In this document: positions 13,721 to 21,570 of the stretch, piece by piece | How positions within the stretch are numbered: the first letter of the stretch is position 1 | Layout of the letters: every line of letters starts with the position of its first letter | From: a virus | DNA: 24,870 nucleotides | Reading direction: 5' to 3' (one strand) | Virus record (IMG/VR): IMGVR_UViG_3300025141_000701 | Coordinates: 1-24,870 of that record | Made by a program: the position numbers and the translations under genes | Notes under the pieces: model-generated | Databases searched by the model: none | Told to the model about the DNA's origin: nothing | Seen by the model: only the letters and a program-made list of their open reading frames with translations

Positions 13721-14245
13721 TTATTTCTTATGATAAATTAACTCGGCCCAATCATATATTACCGTAATTCCGATATTTATTAAATCTTCTGTGCCATAAC
13801 TTAATTCACTGGGTTTAACATCAGATATAAATGCACCATGTAATTTCCACTCTTCGTAAATTTCACCTTCTGGGGTTAATGTTTGAATTGCTACTCGCCC
13901 AAGCGATTTCATTAAATCTGATTTGTTTAAATCTTTTAATTTAGTTTCATCAATATTGTCTGGGTTGTCATACGAGCGTTCTAATAATTTTCGCATCACT
14001 AAAACACTTATGGTCTCTTCCACTTCTCTTGAAAATATTTCTTTTATTGCAAAATTTATTGGATTCCATTTAATTTCCGTTGGATGATTAAAATAATGAT
14101 TTAATAATTTATAAGGTGTTGTTGTTATAGTATAAGACGGACGGGATACATTAACTATATAAGCAACAGGAAAATCATTTATCTTTAAATAAAATCTAAA
14201 TGATTGCTGTGCTTGTGTTTCAATTAAGCGGTTATTGGTTAGCAT
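13721..14245 (-). CDS. Second tail-tube-like protein (174 aa)
   Basis: This product follows the tail tube protein and is the same size and layout. SFRFYLKINDFPVAYIVNVS corresponds to KFILTFGDIPAWVVKTAGRP, RPSYTI to the next strand, YFNHPTEIKWNPINFAIKEI to TFKFPGRVEYNDIQIALVDP, and EIYEEWKLHGAFISDVKPSELSYG to VEKWTLHNAWVKEVNYDDVG. Both end with a strand before a Tyr-Asp pair. I infer a diverged tube paralog, probably at the tube's baseplate end or another specialised ring. The start at ATG 14245 lacks a clear SD. It lies 14 bases after the tube gene and 8 bases before the gp26-type gene. Confidence 0.75.
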   Translation of the reverse strand: MLTNNRLIETQAQQSFRFYLKINDFPVAYIVNVSRPSYTITTTPYKLLNHYFNHPTEIKWNPINFAIKEIFSREVEETISVLVMRKLLERSYDNPDNIDETKLKDLNKSDLMKSLGRVAIQTLTPEGEIYEEWKLHGAFISDVKPSELSYGTEDLINIGITVIYDWAELIYHKK

Positions 14246-14259
14246 TCTACTAGTAATTA

Positions 14260-14808
14260 TTACTCAGCGGAAAAAACTTCATGGGTGGCATAATCATATG
14301 ACAGCGTAACCGTAATGCTCATTAACTCTTCGCTATCATAACCAACATCATCATAATTAACCTCTTTTACCCAAGCATTATGAAGAGTCCACTTTTCAAC
14401 ATCTGCGCCGGCCGAATCAATAGTTTTAACAGCTATGTTGCCCTTTGTCGCATCAATTGATTTTAGCTTAGAGGGACTAATTTTCCACCCCTGGTTCTGC
14501 ATCGTCCAGTCTGACGGAGGAACATAACCAGCGTCTTGAAACATCTTAAACATTACTGAAGCAACATCAGGGTCAATAGGATCAACTAATGCAATTTGAA
14601 TATCATTATATTCGACGCGGCCAGGAAATTTAAAAGTGTGAGCTAAAAATTGATGTGTCGCGCCGGCCGTAAGGCTCAAATTTGGCCGGCCCGCAGTTTT
14701 AACAACCCACGCCGGAATATCACCAAAAGTTAAAATAAATTTAAATTTACGCTTTGGTTCAATATTTGGCGATTGCCATTGAGGTAACGGGGATGCTTGT
14801 TTTGCCAT
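14260..14808 (-). CDS. 19: Tail tube protein, gp19-like (182 aa)
   Basis: This is a T4 gp19-type tube subunit, forming the hexameric rings of the inner tail tube inside the sheath. FKFILTFGDIPAWVVKTAGRPNL (about 22-44) is the typical opening strand pair, followed by FKFPGRVEYNDIQIALVDPI (about 59-78), and the C-terminal WTLHNAWVKEVNYDDVGYDS, then a strand TVTLSYDYA. 'L..aWv..v....ldy.sde...i.v.l.YD.a' is the hallmark of this family. Length is close to T4 gp19 (163 aa). It directly follows the sheath gene, as in T4, with AGGAG upstream of ATG 14808 and a late-promoter-like motif in the gap. Confidence 0.9.
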   Translation of the reverse strand: MAKQASPLPQWQSPNIEPKRKFKFILTFGDIPAWVVKTAGRPNLSLTAGATHQFLAHTFKFPGRVEYNDIQIALVDPIDPDVASVMFKMFQDAGYVPPSDWTMQNQGWKISPSKLKSIDATKGNIAVKTIDSAGADVEKWTLHNAWVKEVNYDDVGYDSEELMSITVTLSYDYATHEVFSAE

Positions 14809-14831
14809 TGGTTATTCTCCTAACTCTCCTA

Positions 14832-14840
14832 ATAATTAGT
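14832..14840 (-). promoter_or_regulatory. Late-promoter-like motif ACTAATTAT before the tail tube gene
   Basis: The minus strand reads AAGACTAATTATTAGGAGAG, with the motif ending 23 bases before ATG 14808. It would give the tube gene its own start downstream of the sheath, useful for a protein needed in many copies. Confidence 0.5.
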
Positions 14841-14841
14841 C

Positions 14842-17832
14842 TTAATCCTCAAATGCTGCTCCAGTATTTGTGATAATAAAGTCGACTGCGATAAATTCAA
14901 TTGATCGGGCAGGCTTTAAGAAAATCTTTGCATACATAATATTGCGATCAACCAAATCATCAGTTGTGGTAGTCTTATCTAACACCAGCTTATAATCAGT
15001 TAAGCCAAATCTTGCTTTAACGTCGGCCAAAAATGGCTCAGCGCGGCCGATGAACCTATCCCACGTTTCTTGAACGTTTGGCTCAAATAGAATATCTGAG
15101 GAAATTGTGGCAATGCCCTTCTTAACATAAAGCAACAATCTACGCACGTTAATCCTGTCGAGCGCACTTCTTGTAACCTGAAGAGTCTTTTGGCCGAAAA
15201 TTACGATACCCTCATTTGGGAAAGAAGCAATTGGATTAATATTTGCCTCATACAGCTTATCTCGTTCTTTAGAAGTAAGCTTTTGTGTTACATTAATAAC
15301 TGGTAAGCCAGCTACGCCGCTTGATAGGCCGCCGCGGTTGAAGCCCGCAGGGGCAAACCATGGCGCACGGACTCTATCAGTATAGGACATTGCTCCAATC
15401 GCCGCTACTGAAGGCGGCATAAAGACTACGTTGCCATTAACAGTATCTCTTATTTGAACCCACGGATAATAAGCACAGGCATAGCTAGAGTTTAGGCCGC
15501 GGCCTTTAAGATTAGTAATTGTAGTCGCGACAGTACCATAAACTTTTCCAGCATTGCCTTCAGCTTCCGGTCTAAAGTCGCCCTTAAGGTCGATTACCGC
15601 CATAGCATCGGCTCTCGCTTCAGCAGTTTCAATCATGTGAGTTGTTAGGCCCTCATGATAAATGCCGGGCATTGCAATTAAGTTAAATTCAGCAAACTCT
15701 GGATCTCTACAAATATCAACCGCTTCTTTTACACTATTAAAAGCATAATTGCTTAGCTGTGTTTTATCTTCAAGCAACGTCGTTCTGAATTGATCTTTTT
15801 CTTTAACATCTAGGCCATCTGAACCACCATACAGCAAAGCCGTGAATGAATAAATTTCTTCATCCAAAATATCTTTGTAAGAGCCACCAGATCCAGTGCT
15901 GTTGAGCGCTTTGCCGGCCGGCCTGGAGCCCGGTGACCAATAATAATCACCAGAGCCTGAAATAATTTCGTCAAGTGAAAATGCCCACGAATGCTCTGTG
16001 AAATTTGTAGTTGCACTAAACTGGTCTAGGCCGCTGGCCTTGTTTTTAACAAGATCCACAATGTCTTCGTTAAATCTACCGTTTGTTTTTGTTTTACCCG
16101 TGTAAGCGCCGAAATACGCTAACTTATTACTTGAAAGGCCCTCTTGAGAGGCTGATATACGAGCAGGAACTCGCGGGAACAAAAACTTCATGTACTTGGC
16201 CATTGAACCTGAAACAGAGCCCGATCCGCCATTTTTTATAATACCGGTGGCATAGGCATTTGGCGTCGCGCCGGTAGTGTTGCCAATTACTGGGCTTGCC
16301 GCGGCAGCCTCGTTGAAAGAAGCCGAAAAACTACCGGTAGTTACCCCGGCGATGTTGACGGCCGTATACTTAAGCGGACCAAAAGTACCAAAAGGCAGAA
16401 ATTCCGAATTGTTTGAGGCGTCAGCGCCGACTTGTATACGAACATATTTAGATCTGTTTGAATGCTCACCTTCGGGTCTCAAAACTCTCTCACCCTCGTC
16501 AAATCTAACATATCGAGTGCCAACTTTTCTACCAACATAGTTAATAGAATCCGGGTTTAAATTACAATTGCTAAATCTTTCCAAAACAACTGGTGATTTA
16601 TCTGTATCTTTGAGCCTTCTTACTAAAATATCAAAGCTGCCCCATTTATCAAAATCATCCTTTGAGTATTTAATATTCGTAATAGAAACTTTAAGATTAT
16701 TTTGTGCCCATTCGCCATGGTCGAGTGCATGAAATTTAAATAATTTTGTCATGTTGGCGGGGGCATAGCTCGCACTGGCAGCGCCGCCGGCAATATCTTG
16801 TGAGAAAAACCACCCCGTTTGAGGATTTCCATTGGCATCTTTCGCTTGAACATATGGAGTTTGCCTTGTGCCGTGTTCGCCGGTGGCGCCGCACTTCAAA
16901 CCCAAGATGACGCCCATATATGTGGCGGATCCCGGGGCCGCGGTGCCGATTGAACCAGTAACTATGTCGTAGGTTTCAAGGCCGTTGTCATCCGGGTCGG
17001 CAGGCCAGGCAGACATAGTTACAAAACTCGTACCATTAATCTGATGTAGCAAAGTGTTCTCATATGTTTCACCAAGCCAATACACTTCTTGACCCGCGGT
17101 GGGAGTAATGCTAGTGTTAGTTAGCACAGGGTTTGTATTAAAAACTTTTCTAATATAATTTTTATGAGTTGAGCCTAAATTAAAAGTAATTCTCTTTTCA
17201 GTATTGCCGCTTTTAATTAATGCCGTAAAATTACCACTAGAATCTGAGCGCATTAAATTAGCCGCACCTGAAAGGTCTGTGACTGCAGTTCCTGCCAAAT
17301 CACTTCCAACTAAAGCCATCGAGCCTGAATTAATATACCAAGTGGCCGCCAAAGAGCCGGTTGCAGTGGCCGCCTGTTGTACTGTGCCAAAGCCGTTGCC
17401 GCTAAATACCCACAAGCCATAAGCTCCACCGCCATTGTTGGTGCCAGGATAGGATGTGGCCAAAGCATTTGTTGTTTTCCAGCCGGCTTCGCCGCCGCTG
17501 GTCTTGTTAGTGTGTTCTTTCCCAAGAAGCCTAACAACATTAATTGTTGCCGAATTCTTTAACCAAGCTTGCGCGGCATATGCAGCATAAGTTGGTGCTT
17601 GCTCCCCAGCATGTCGCCAAGGATCTGAAGCTACTCCGCCGTGTTGCGGCTCACCAAACACTTCAACAAAATCTGCAAAGGAATCTACTTGAACAGGTCT
17701 CATAGCTGGCCCACGCAATGTTCGACCAACAACAAGGGGGCCTATCTCTCTCGGCTCACGGGGTAACTGAGAATTGTCTATTTCATTTAAAAAAATTCCC
17801 GGTGAAACAAATCTAAACTTCTTCGCGCTCAT
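14842..17832 (-). CDS. 18: Tail sheath protein, gp18-like (996 aa)
   Basis: This is the contractile sheath subunit that surrounds the tube and shortens to drive DNA injection. The N-terminus FVSPGIFLNEIDNSQ, then GPLVVGRTLRGPAMRPVQVDS and FADFVEVFGEP, is the standard sheath opening. The C-terminus is highly conserved: INVRRLLLYVKKGIATISSD, FEPNVQETWDRF, PFLADVKARFGL and FLKPARSIEFIAVDFIITNT, close in order to T4 gp18. At 996 aa it is much longer than T4 gp18 (659). The extra residues appear to lie in the middle (about 100-600), which is Gly/Ser/Thr/Ala-rich and probably forms additional surface beta domains. The start at ATG 17832 has AGGAG eight to nine bases upstream; a late-promoter-like motif lies 30 bases upstream. 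Confidence 0.95.
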   Translation of the reverse strand: MSAKKFRFVSPGIFLNEIDNSQLPREPREIGPLVVGRTLRGPAMRPVQVDSFADFVEVFGEPQHGGVASDPWRHAGEQAPTYAAYAAQAWLKNSATINVVRLLGKEHTNKTSGGEAGWKTTNALATSYPGTNNGGGAYGLWVFSGNGFGTVQQAATATGSLAATWYINSGSMALVGSDLAGTAVTDLSGAANLMRSDSSGNFTALIKSGNTEKRITFNLGSTHKNYIRKVFNTNPVLTNTSITPTAGQEVYWLGETYENTLLHQINGTSFVTMSAWPADPDDNGLETYDIVTGSIGTAAPGSATYMGVILGLKCGATGEHGTRQTPYVQAKDANGNPQTGWFFSQDIAGGAASASYAPANMTKLFKFHALDHGEWAQNNLKVSITNIKYSKDDFDKWGSFDILVRRLKDTDKSPVVLERFSNCNLNPDSINYVGRKVGTRYVRFDEGERVLRPEGEHSNRSKYVRIQVGADASNNSEFLPFGTFGPLKYTAVNIAGVTTGSFSASFNEAAAASPVIGNTTGATPNAYATGIIKNGGSGSVSGSMAKYMKFLFPRVPARISASQEGLSSNKLAYFGAYTGKTKTNGRFNEDIVDLVKNKASGLDQFSATTNFTEHSWAFSLDEIISGSGDYYWSPGSRPAGKALNSTGSGGSYKDILDEEIYSFTALLYGGSDGLDVKEKDQFRTTLLEDKTQLSNYAFNSVKEAVDICRDPEFAEFNLIAMPGIYHEGLTTHMIETAEARADAMAVIDLKGDFRPEAEGNAGKVYGTVATTITNLKGRGLNSSYACAYYPWVQIRDTVNGNVVFMPPSVAAIGAMSYTDRVRAPWFAPAGFNRGGLSSGVAGLPVINVTQKLTSKERDKLYEANINPIASFPNEGIVIFGQKTLQVTRSALDRINVRRLLLYVKKGIATISSDILFEPNVQETWDRFIGRAEPFLADVKARFGLTDYKLVLDKTTTTDDLVDRNIMYAKIFLKPARSIEFIAVDFIITNTGAAFED

Positions 17833-17862
17833 ATTTATAATTCTCCTGCTCTCTTATACATA

Positions 17863-17871
17863 GTAAATAGT
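17863..17871 (-). promoter_or_regulatory. Late-promoter-like motif ACTATTTAC before the tail sheath gene
   Basis: The minus strand reads ATTACTATTTACTATG in the 60-base gap between the gp15-like gene and the sheath, ending 30 bases before ATG 17832. Confidence 0.5.
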
Positions 17872-17892
17872 AATTTCAAAGGTAAAACCCCT

Positions 17893-18780
17893 CTAAGAAT
17901 CAAACGGAAAAGATTCTTTGTGTCTGGGGCGAAGCGGTTCTTTTTCTTTGTCGTCTTCGATGCCATATTCATTTATATCGCCTAAAACAATCCTTTCGCG
18001 CTGAAATTTAAGTTCTACAGGGCCTTCGCGTATAACCATTTTTGGAGTACTTTGATTTTTATCTGATCCCACAAGAAACCCCAAAACTTTGATTGTTATT
18101 GTTGTTTCGTACTTCTTTTCGTCTTCAGCTAAGCTTGAAACGTTGTTGTCTAAAGCATAATTATCTTCAAGAAAAGCCTCATACGAATAACCATCTTTTT
18201 CTAAAACAAATTGGTTAATGCCGCCGGCGAGGACCATAAATGGCTGCATTACCTCGTTCATTTGTTGCTGATAATCAGTTCGAACATTAAGCGTATACGC
18301 CAAATCGTAATACACTGGCATTGGTGCAGTTATTGTTTGGTATACAATTTTTTGATTAGGAATTTTTCTCCCAAAAGAGTCTTTCCATGGAAAATTCTTT
18401 TGCCCGTAAACATCTATACTATCAGCGTTTCTAAAATCTTTAGTTTTTTCTTGATTTATTCGTCTGTGGATTTTAAATGCACCCCTACGATAGTCTTGAA
18501 CCGGGAATACATTACCCGGGATTGGGCGCTGAGTGACGGCCGTCTTGCTTACGGAGGTTCTTTCAACCGAAATCATTGGAAAAACTAAAGCCTCTGAAAA
18601 CGTGGCCCTTCTTCTTTCTCTCTGTGCTGCTCGCTCGGCAGTCAACCACAAAACAGGAACTTTTTTCCACCCTTCGTTTGTAGTCGCATGGAGATCTAAA
18701 ACATTATCAACCCAATCAAAAACCGCAGAATCAATGGTTTCAAAAGTAGATGGCTTTAATGTCTTTATTCTACTTGGCAT
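17893..18780 (-). CDS. 15: Tail completion/sheath stabiliser protein, gp15-like (295 aa)
   Basis: T4 gp15 caps the finished tail and links it to the neck. The diagnostic stretch is PMPVYYDLAYTLNVRTDYQQ followed by QMNEVMQPFM. It matches the gp15 pattern 'P.Pi.m.Yel.i.tRyedd..Qi.eqilpyF'. Upstream, VPVLWLTAERAAQRERRR and FPMISVERTSVSK match the 'VPi.Y...e......' and '..LP.i.v....' parts. Length is near T4 gp15 (272). The C-terminus is charged and probably flexible (about 265-295). Its ATG 18780 overlaps the previous gene by 11 bases, with GGAAGGG upstream, so translation is coupled. Order 13-14-15 is as in T4. Confidence 0.85.
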   Translation of the reverse strand: MPSRIKTLKPSTFETIDSAVFDWVDNVLDLHATTNEGWKKVPVLWLTAERAAQRERRRATFSEALVFPMISVERTSVSKTAVTQRPIPGNVFPVQDYRRGAFKIHRRINQEKTKDFRNADSIDVYGQKNFPWKDSFGRKIPNQKIVYQTITAPMPVYYDLAYTLNVRTDYQQQMNEVMQPFMVLAGGINQFVLEKDGYSYEAFLEDNYALDNNVSSLAEDEKKYETTITIKVLGFLVGSDKNQSTPKMVIREGPVELKFQRERIVLGDINEYGIEDDKEKEPLRPRHKESFPFDS

Positions 18781-19267
18781 TGAACTTACCCTTCCTTGCT
18801 CTTACACACTTGGCGGCAATTTCATATTTTGTATCAGATTGACCAAAAAGCTGGTGTGGTTCATCAAGCGTAACGATTTCATAAAATATATTACCATATA
18901 AAATAAAATCACCCTCTCTTACAAAAAGATCCTGATCTTCTGTTAACCTTCTTTTGTGAAAATGAACAGTTAAAGAGGACTTTTTATCTACACCAAATTT
19001 GCCAGTTTCGGTGGTTAACCCTTCCCAAGCAATAAGTGCATAAACTCTAACGGGCGGCAAAAATGTTTTTTCAATAGCCTCGCCATAAACTTCATGAAAA
19101 TTTGTATGTTTCGCACTTATTGGATAATATAATATTGTTTGGCCCACAACTCTTTCAACAATTTCATTACTTATCTGTTTAATTAGGTCTTTTTCTTTTT
19201 TGCCAATAAACAGCGGCGGCGGCGGTGCAGCGGGTTGTGACCAATTATCTTTTTTTTCATTTGACAT
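18770..19267 (-). CDS. 14: Neck protein / head completion protein, gp14-like (165 aa)
   Basis: T4 gp13 and gp14 together form the collar that closes the DNA-filled head and receives the tail. The product starts with a Pro-rich segment (AAPPPPLFIGKKEKD). Then comes a beta domain with VVGQTILYYPISAKHTNFHE, SLTVHFHKRRL, REGDFILYGNIFYEIVTLDE and TKYEIAAKCVRARKG. 'v.f....l.e.....GD.i.....lfei......' followed by a last strand is the gp14 pattern. It is shorter than T4 gp14 (256 aa). The gene begins five bases after the gp13-like stop. The call rests partly on the conserved 13-14-15 order. Confidence 0.75.
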   Translation of the reverse strand: MSNEKKDNWSQPAAPPPPLFIGKKEKDLIKQISNEIVERVVGQTILYYPISAKHTNFHEVYGEAIEKTFLPPVRVYALIAWEGLTTETGKFGVDKKSSLTVHFHKRRLTEDQDLFVREGDFILYGNIFYEIVTLDEPHQLFGQSDTKYEIAAKCVRARKGKFNAK

Positions 19268-19272
19268 TTATT

Positions 19273-20526
19273 TTATCCCACAAAAATCGGCAAAGGGACA
19301 GCTCCTTGTGTTTTGGTAGCACTTTCAGCAACTGCCGCATCTCTTTCCGCCAACTTAGCATATGTCAATTCGTCAAGAACAGTTTTAAGCTCTTCTCTTA
19401 AATCTTTTTGTTCTGTTTGCCCCTGGCTTACCAAATCACCGCCGTTTAAAGAAAGCGACTCCCCCGGAATTGGAATTGAGCCTCCAAACTTACTTCTTAC
19501 ATATCCCAGCATCTCTTTGCTGAGTGCCAGCGCAAATCTTCGAATCCACTGTTTTCCTATGCTGTTAATATTTTCATATGGAACATTTGCGAAAGGAAGA
19601 GTGTTCATGTTATTTACGCCCTCTGCTCCATTTTTTCGATCTGAATATTCTTCCCACGCATCCTTCTTAACTGTGAACTGAACCCAAAATTTTTCATCTG
19701 TTGAAAAGCCAGATGGTGTAGGATAAAGTCTTATTTTATTGTTATGAATTTCATAAGAATAGTTTGAAATTCTAGTACTAATACTGTCTTCATAATTCAT
19801 CGCTTGTAATTTATTCTGCCATGTTGGAATAACTTCAAATGTTGAATCATCAGCATATTGTCCATAAGTTGACATATTGCCAATTACATTTAATCCACCA
19901 TAAAATGCATAAAAGCGCCACTGCGCTCTAGAAGTCACATAATAAACTCTTTTAATTGTAATTCTATTATTTCCAATTGTATCGGTACCGTCAAAAGAAC
20001 TAACCGAACTTGAAATAAGTCCTTGTAAGTCGTAATCCTGCTGATTTGCAACAGCAGCAAATGAACCTGAATAAAGGGCCAGGGCGCCGCCGGCGGCGGC
20101 GTCGGCGGCCACTCCCTCGCCTGCTCGTCGCGAATATTGAAATGTATATCTTGGATATTTTAAAGAAACGCTTGAAATGGTGGAAGAGCTTGAAACTTCA
20201 CCATCATGATCAAAAGAAGCCGTTGTGTTTCCTAGCAAATCGCCTAGTGAATTTTTAGCTTGATGGATATTAACCAAATAGGAATATTCTAAACACGCCT
20301 CTTCGTATGCTGCATAAACATTCCCGGCGGTTATTTCAATATCCAATACATCGCCGCCCAATTTCTTATAAACATAAGAAACTTGTTCGGCCGCACCACT
20401 TAAAAAATTTGTATTAGATACATAAATTCCATATGGAAGTGCGGCGCTCACCAAAGAGGTTGAGCCGGTCGCTGTTAGCACAATCTCGCTTGTTGTGCTT
20501 GTTGGTGTTAAAGTTGGTCTTGCCAT
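19273..20526 (-). CDS. 13: Neck protein, gp13-like (417 aa)
   Basis: This is a head-completion/collar protein of the T4 gp13 type. Supporting features are the mid-protein YEVHNN-like SYEIHNNKIRLYPTPSG, WVQFTVKKDAW, and the C-terminal helix block ENINSIGKQWIRRFALALSK, EMLGYVRSKF, PIPGESLSLNGGDLVSQGQT and LREELKTVLDEL, ending LPIFVG. 'W...ya.al.ke.lG..r.kf...piPG...slnG..l...g..e...L..el' with a short FxxG end is the family signature. It is longer than T4 gp13 (309 aa); the extra length seems to be a Ser/Gly/Ala-rich insert (about 90-160). The start at ATG 20526 has AGGAG seven to eight bases upstream and a late-promoter-like motif before it. Confidence 0.85.
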   Translation of the reverse strand: MARPTLTPTSTTSEIVLTATGSTSLVSAALPYGIYVSNTNFLSGAAEQVSYVYKKLGGDVLDIEITAGNVYAAYEEACLEYSYLVNIHQAKNSLGDLLGNTTASFDHDGEVSSSSTISSVSLKYPRYTFQYSRRAGEGVAADAAAGGALALYSGSFAAVANQQDYDLQGLISSSVSSFDGTDTIGNNRITIKRVYYVTSRAQWRFYAFYGGLNVIGNMSTYGQYADDSTFEVIPTWQNKLQAMNYEDSISTRISNYSYEIHNNKIRLYPTPSGFSTDEKFWVQFTVKKDAWEEYSDRKNGAEGVNNMNTLPFANVPYENINSIGKQWIRRFALALSKEMLGYVRSKFGGSIPIPGESLSLNGGDLVSQGQTEQKDLREELKTVLDELTYAKLAERDAAVAESATKTQGAVPLPIFVG

Positions 20527-20546
20527 TAACTAATTCTCCTGCCATG

Positions 20547-20555
20547 GTAATTAGT
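20547..20555 (-). promoter_or_regulatory. Late-promoter-like motif ACTAATTAC before the gp13-like gene
   Basis: The minus strand reads CTCAACTAATTACCATGG, ending 20 bases before ATG 20526, in the 52-base gap after the small Lys/Pro/Ala-rich gene. It would start the 13-14-15 unit. Confidence 0.5.
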
Positions 20556-20578
20556 TGAGCGGCAACAAAAAAGATTGC

Positions 20579-20857
20579 TTAAGTGGTTTTGTGCTTTGTT
20601 GTTTTTCTTTTTATAGCCCTTTGTCTTTTTTTAACAACTGGCTTTGCCTTTGGTTTTGGCTTTGCCTTTGGTTTTGCCTTTGGTTCAACAACTTCTTCGG
20701 GCTTTGCCGCTTCTAAAGTTGGTGTCTCACTAATTATTGCAACAACTTCGGGTTGCAACTCCTCTGCCTTTACTTCCCCAGAAAAAGGGCCATATTTCAT
20801 ACCAAATTTATTACCAAATTTTTGAAGATATTTTTTAATTCTTCTTTTCTTTCCCAT
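20579..20857 (-). CDS. Small Lys/Pro/Ala-rich basic protein (92 aa)
   Basis: The function is unknown. The N-terminus MGKKRRIKKYLQKFGNKFGM is basic and aromatic. The middle (about 28-57) is acidic (VKAEELQPEVVAIISE). The C-terminal third is a KPKAKP repeat tract followed by KKRQRAIKRKTTKHKTT. Small proteins starting MGKKRR with spaced KF pairs occur, as I recall, near head genes in marine T4-like phages. DNA binding in the head or a core/internal protein is plausible but unproven. AGGAG lies six to seven bases before ATG 20857. A terminator precedes the gene and a late-promoter-like motif follows it, so it may be separately transcribed; no strong promoter was seen in its own upstream gap (20858-20910). 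Confidence 0.75.
   Translation of the reverse strand: MGKKRRIKKYLQKFGNKFGMKYGPFSGEVKAEELQPEVVAIISETPTLEAAKPEEVVEPKAKPKAKPKPKAKPVVKKRQRAIKRKTTKHKTT
20640..20685. repeat. 18-bp tandem repeat coding the KPKAKP tract
   Basis: The plus strand shows GGCTTTGCCTTTGGTTTT twice in a row (20640-20657, 20658-20675) and then a partial third copy (GCCTTTGGTT). It encodes the Lys-Pro/Lys-Ala repeat of the small basic protein and could change length by slippage. Confidence 0.85.
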
Positions 20858-20881
20858 AACGAACTCCTATAATATTCCAAT

Positions 20882-20895
20882 ATAACATATGTTAT
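20882..20895. repeat. 14-bp perfect palindrome upstream of the 92-aa gene
   Basis: ATAACATATGTTAT is its own reverse complement and lies between the terminator at 20911-20940 and the 92-aa gene. It could be an operator or a weak hairpin; A/T-rich sequence makes chance plausible. Confidence 0.35.
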
Positions 20896-20910
20896 TCAAC
20901 CGTTAAACAT

Positions 20911-20940
20911 AAAAAACCCCACCTTCCGAAGAAGGTGGGG
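20911..20940 (-). terminator. Rho-independent terminator (UUCG loop) after the 193-aa gene
   Basis: On the minus strand CCCCACCTTC pairs perfectly with GAAGGTGGGG around a C(TTCG)G loop (20940-20917), followed by six T (20916-20911). It lies 31 bases after the stop of the 193-aa gene and before the 92-aa gene. Confidence 0.93.
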
Positions 20941-20970
20941 TTTACTCTAACTACTTTAATAATTTAATTA

Positions 20971-21552
20971 TTAAGAAGAAGCTGCAGCTTCTACCTTGCT
21001 TTCGTCGCCGTCAGCATCAAATTGTGTACACATCCACTCCGACGAGTCTATGCAAACACAACGAACAAGTTTTATTGCACCAGCGATAGCTGACTCGGCG
21101 CCGCTGCCGTCACCACCATTGATTGCAACTGACGCCGGGGTGTCGGTTCTAAGTTCATAACCCGTAGTCAGGAGTTCGGACAACCACACTATAGTGCCGG
21201 GAGTTGGTGTCGGCAAAGTAATAATATTATTTGCCCCTCCCGAAGTTACCGTAACAAAGGATGTGCCATCGGCAATAAGGCCGGTGGTCGCCCCGTCTGA
21301 GGTGGCTGTCCTAGCTGTTGCAATATGCTGAAGGCCTTTGGCCCCAGAGATAATAGTGCCGGCGCCCATCGCCAACTCCCTCTTCAAATTTTCTAATAAT
21401 GCCTCGACTCTCGCGAGGCCTATCCTTTTAGTGCCCATAGTTAAAAACCCTCCCTTTATAATCATGTCCCCGCATTGGTCTATTTCAGCAATACTGGGGG
21501 GTAGCTCAAAGTCTACCCGATAACTAAGTTGTGAATGAGAATTCTCATTCAC
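20971..21552 (-). CDS. Putative head decoration/fibre-like virion protein (193 aa)
   Basis: I do not recognise a named family. After an N-terminal helix region (LARVEALLENLKREL, about 45-60) the protein becomes a beta module rich in Thr, Gly, Ala and Ser: FVTVTSGGANNIITLPTPTP, GTIVWLSELLTTGYELRT, PASVAINGGDGSGAES, then CVCIDSSEWMCTQFDADGDE. This resembles capsid decoration or head-fibre modules, and its place right after the major capsid protein as a separate unit fits a high-copy head protein. The longest frame starts at GTG 21552, inside a palindrome and with a stop just upstream. ATG 21438 (residue 39) has a very strong SD (GGGAGGG, nine bases upstream) and is a serious alternative. Flanked by terminators on both sides. 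Confidence 0.65.
   Translation of the reverse strand: MNENSHSQLSYRVDFELPPSIAEIDQCGDMIIKGGFLTMGTKRIGLARVEALLENLKRELAMGAGTIISGAKGLQHIATARTATSDGATTGLIADGTSFVTVTSGGANNIITLPTPTPGTIVWLSELLTTGYELRTDTPASVAINGGDGSGAESAIAGAIKLVRCVCIDSSEWMCTQFDADGDESKVEAAASS
21531..21552. repeat. 22-bp perfect palindrome at the start of the 193-aa gene
   Basis: GTGAATGAGAA is followed directly by its reverse complement TTCTCATTCAC. As RNA it could fold as a nine-base stem with an AATT loop, covering the GTG start codon; as DNA it could be an operator. It abuts the late-promoter-like motif at 21555-21563. Confidence 0.7.
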
Positions 21553-21554
21553 CT

Positions 21555-21563
21555 ATAAATAGT
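21555..21563 (-). promoter_or_regulatory. Late-promoter-like motif ACTATTTAT before the 193-aa gene
   Basis: The minus strand reads GTGGACTATTTATAGGTG between the capsid-gene terminator and the palindrome. It ends two bases before GTG 21552 and 116 bases before the alternative start ATG 21438. Confidence 0.5.
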
Positions 21564-21570
21564 CCACCAT

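Noticed and set aside
17832-17839. TATAAATA on the minus strand, identical to the T4 late promoter box
   Set aside because: It overlaps the start codon of the sheath gene and the SD-start spacer, so transcripts from it would lack the start codon.
18501-18521. CCCGGG-type inverted repeat
   Set aside because: It codes for conserved-looking gp15 residues (PIPGNVFPV) and lacks any regulatory context.
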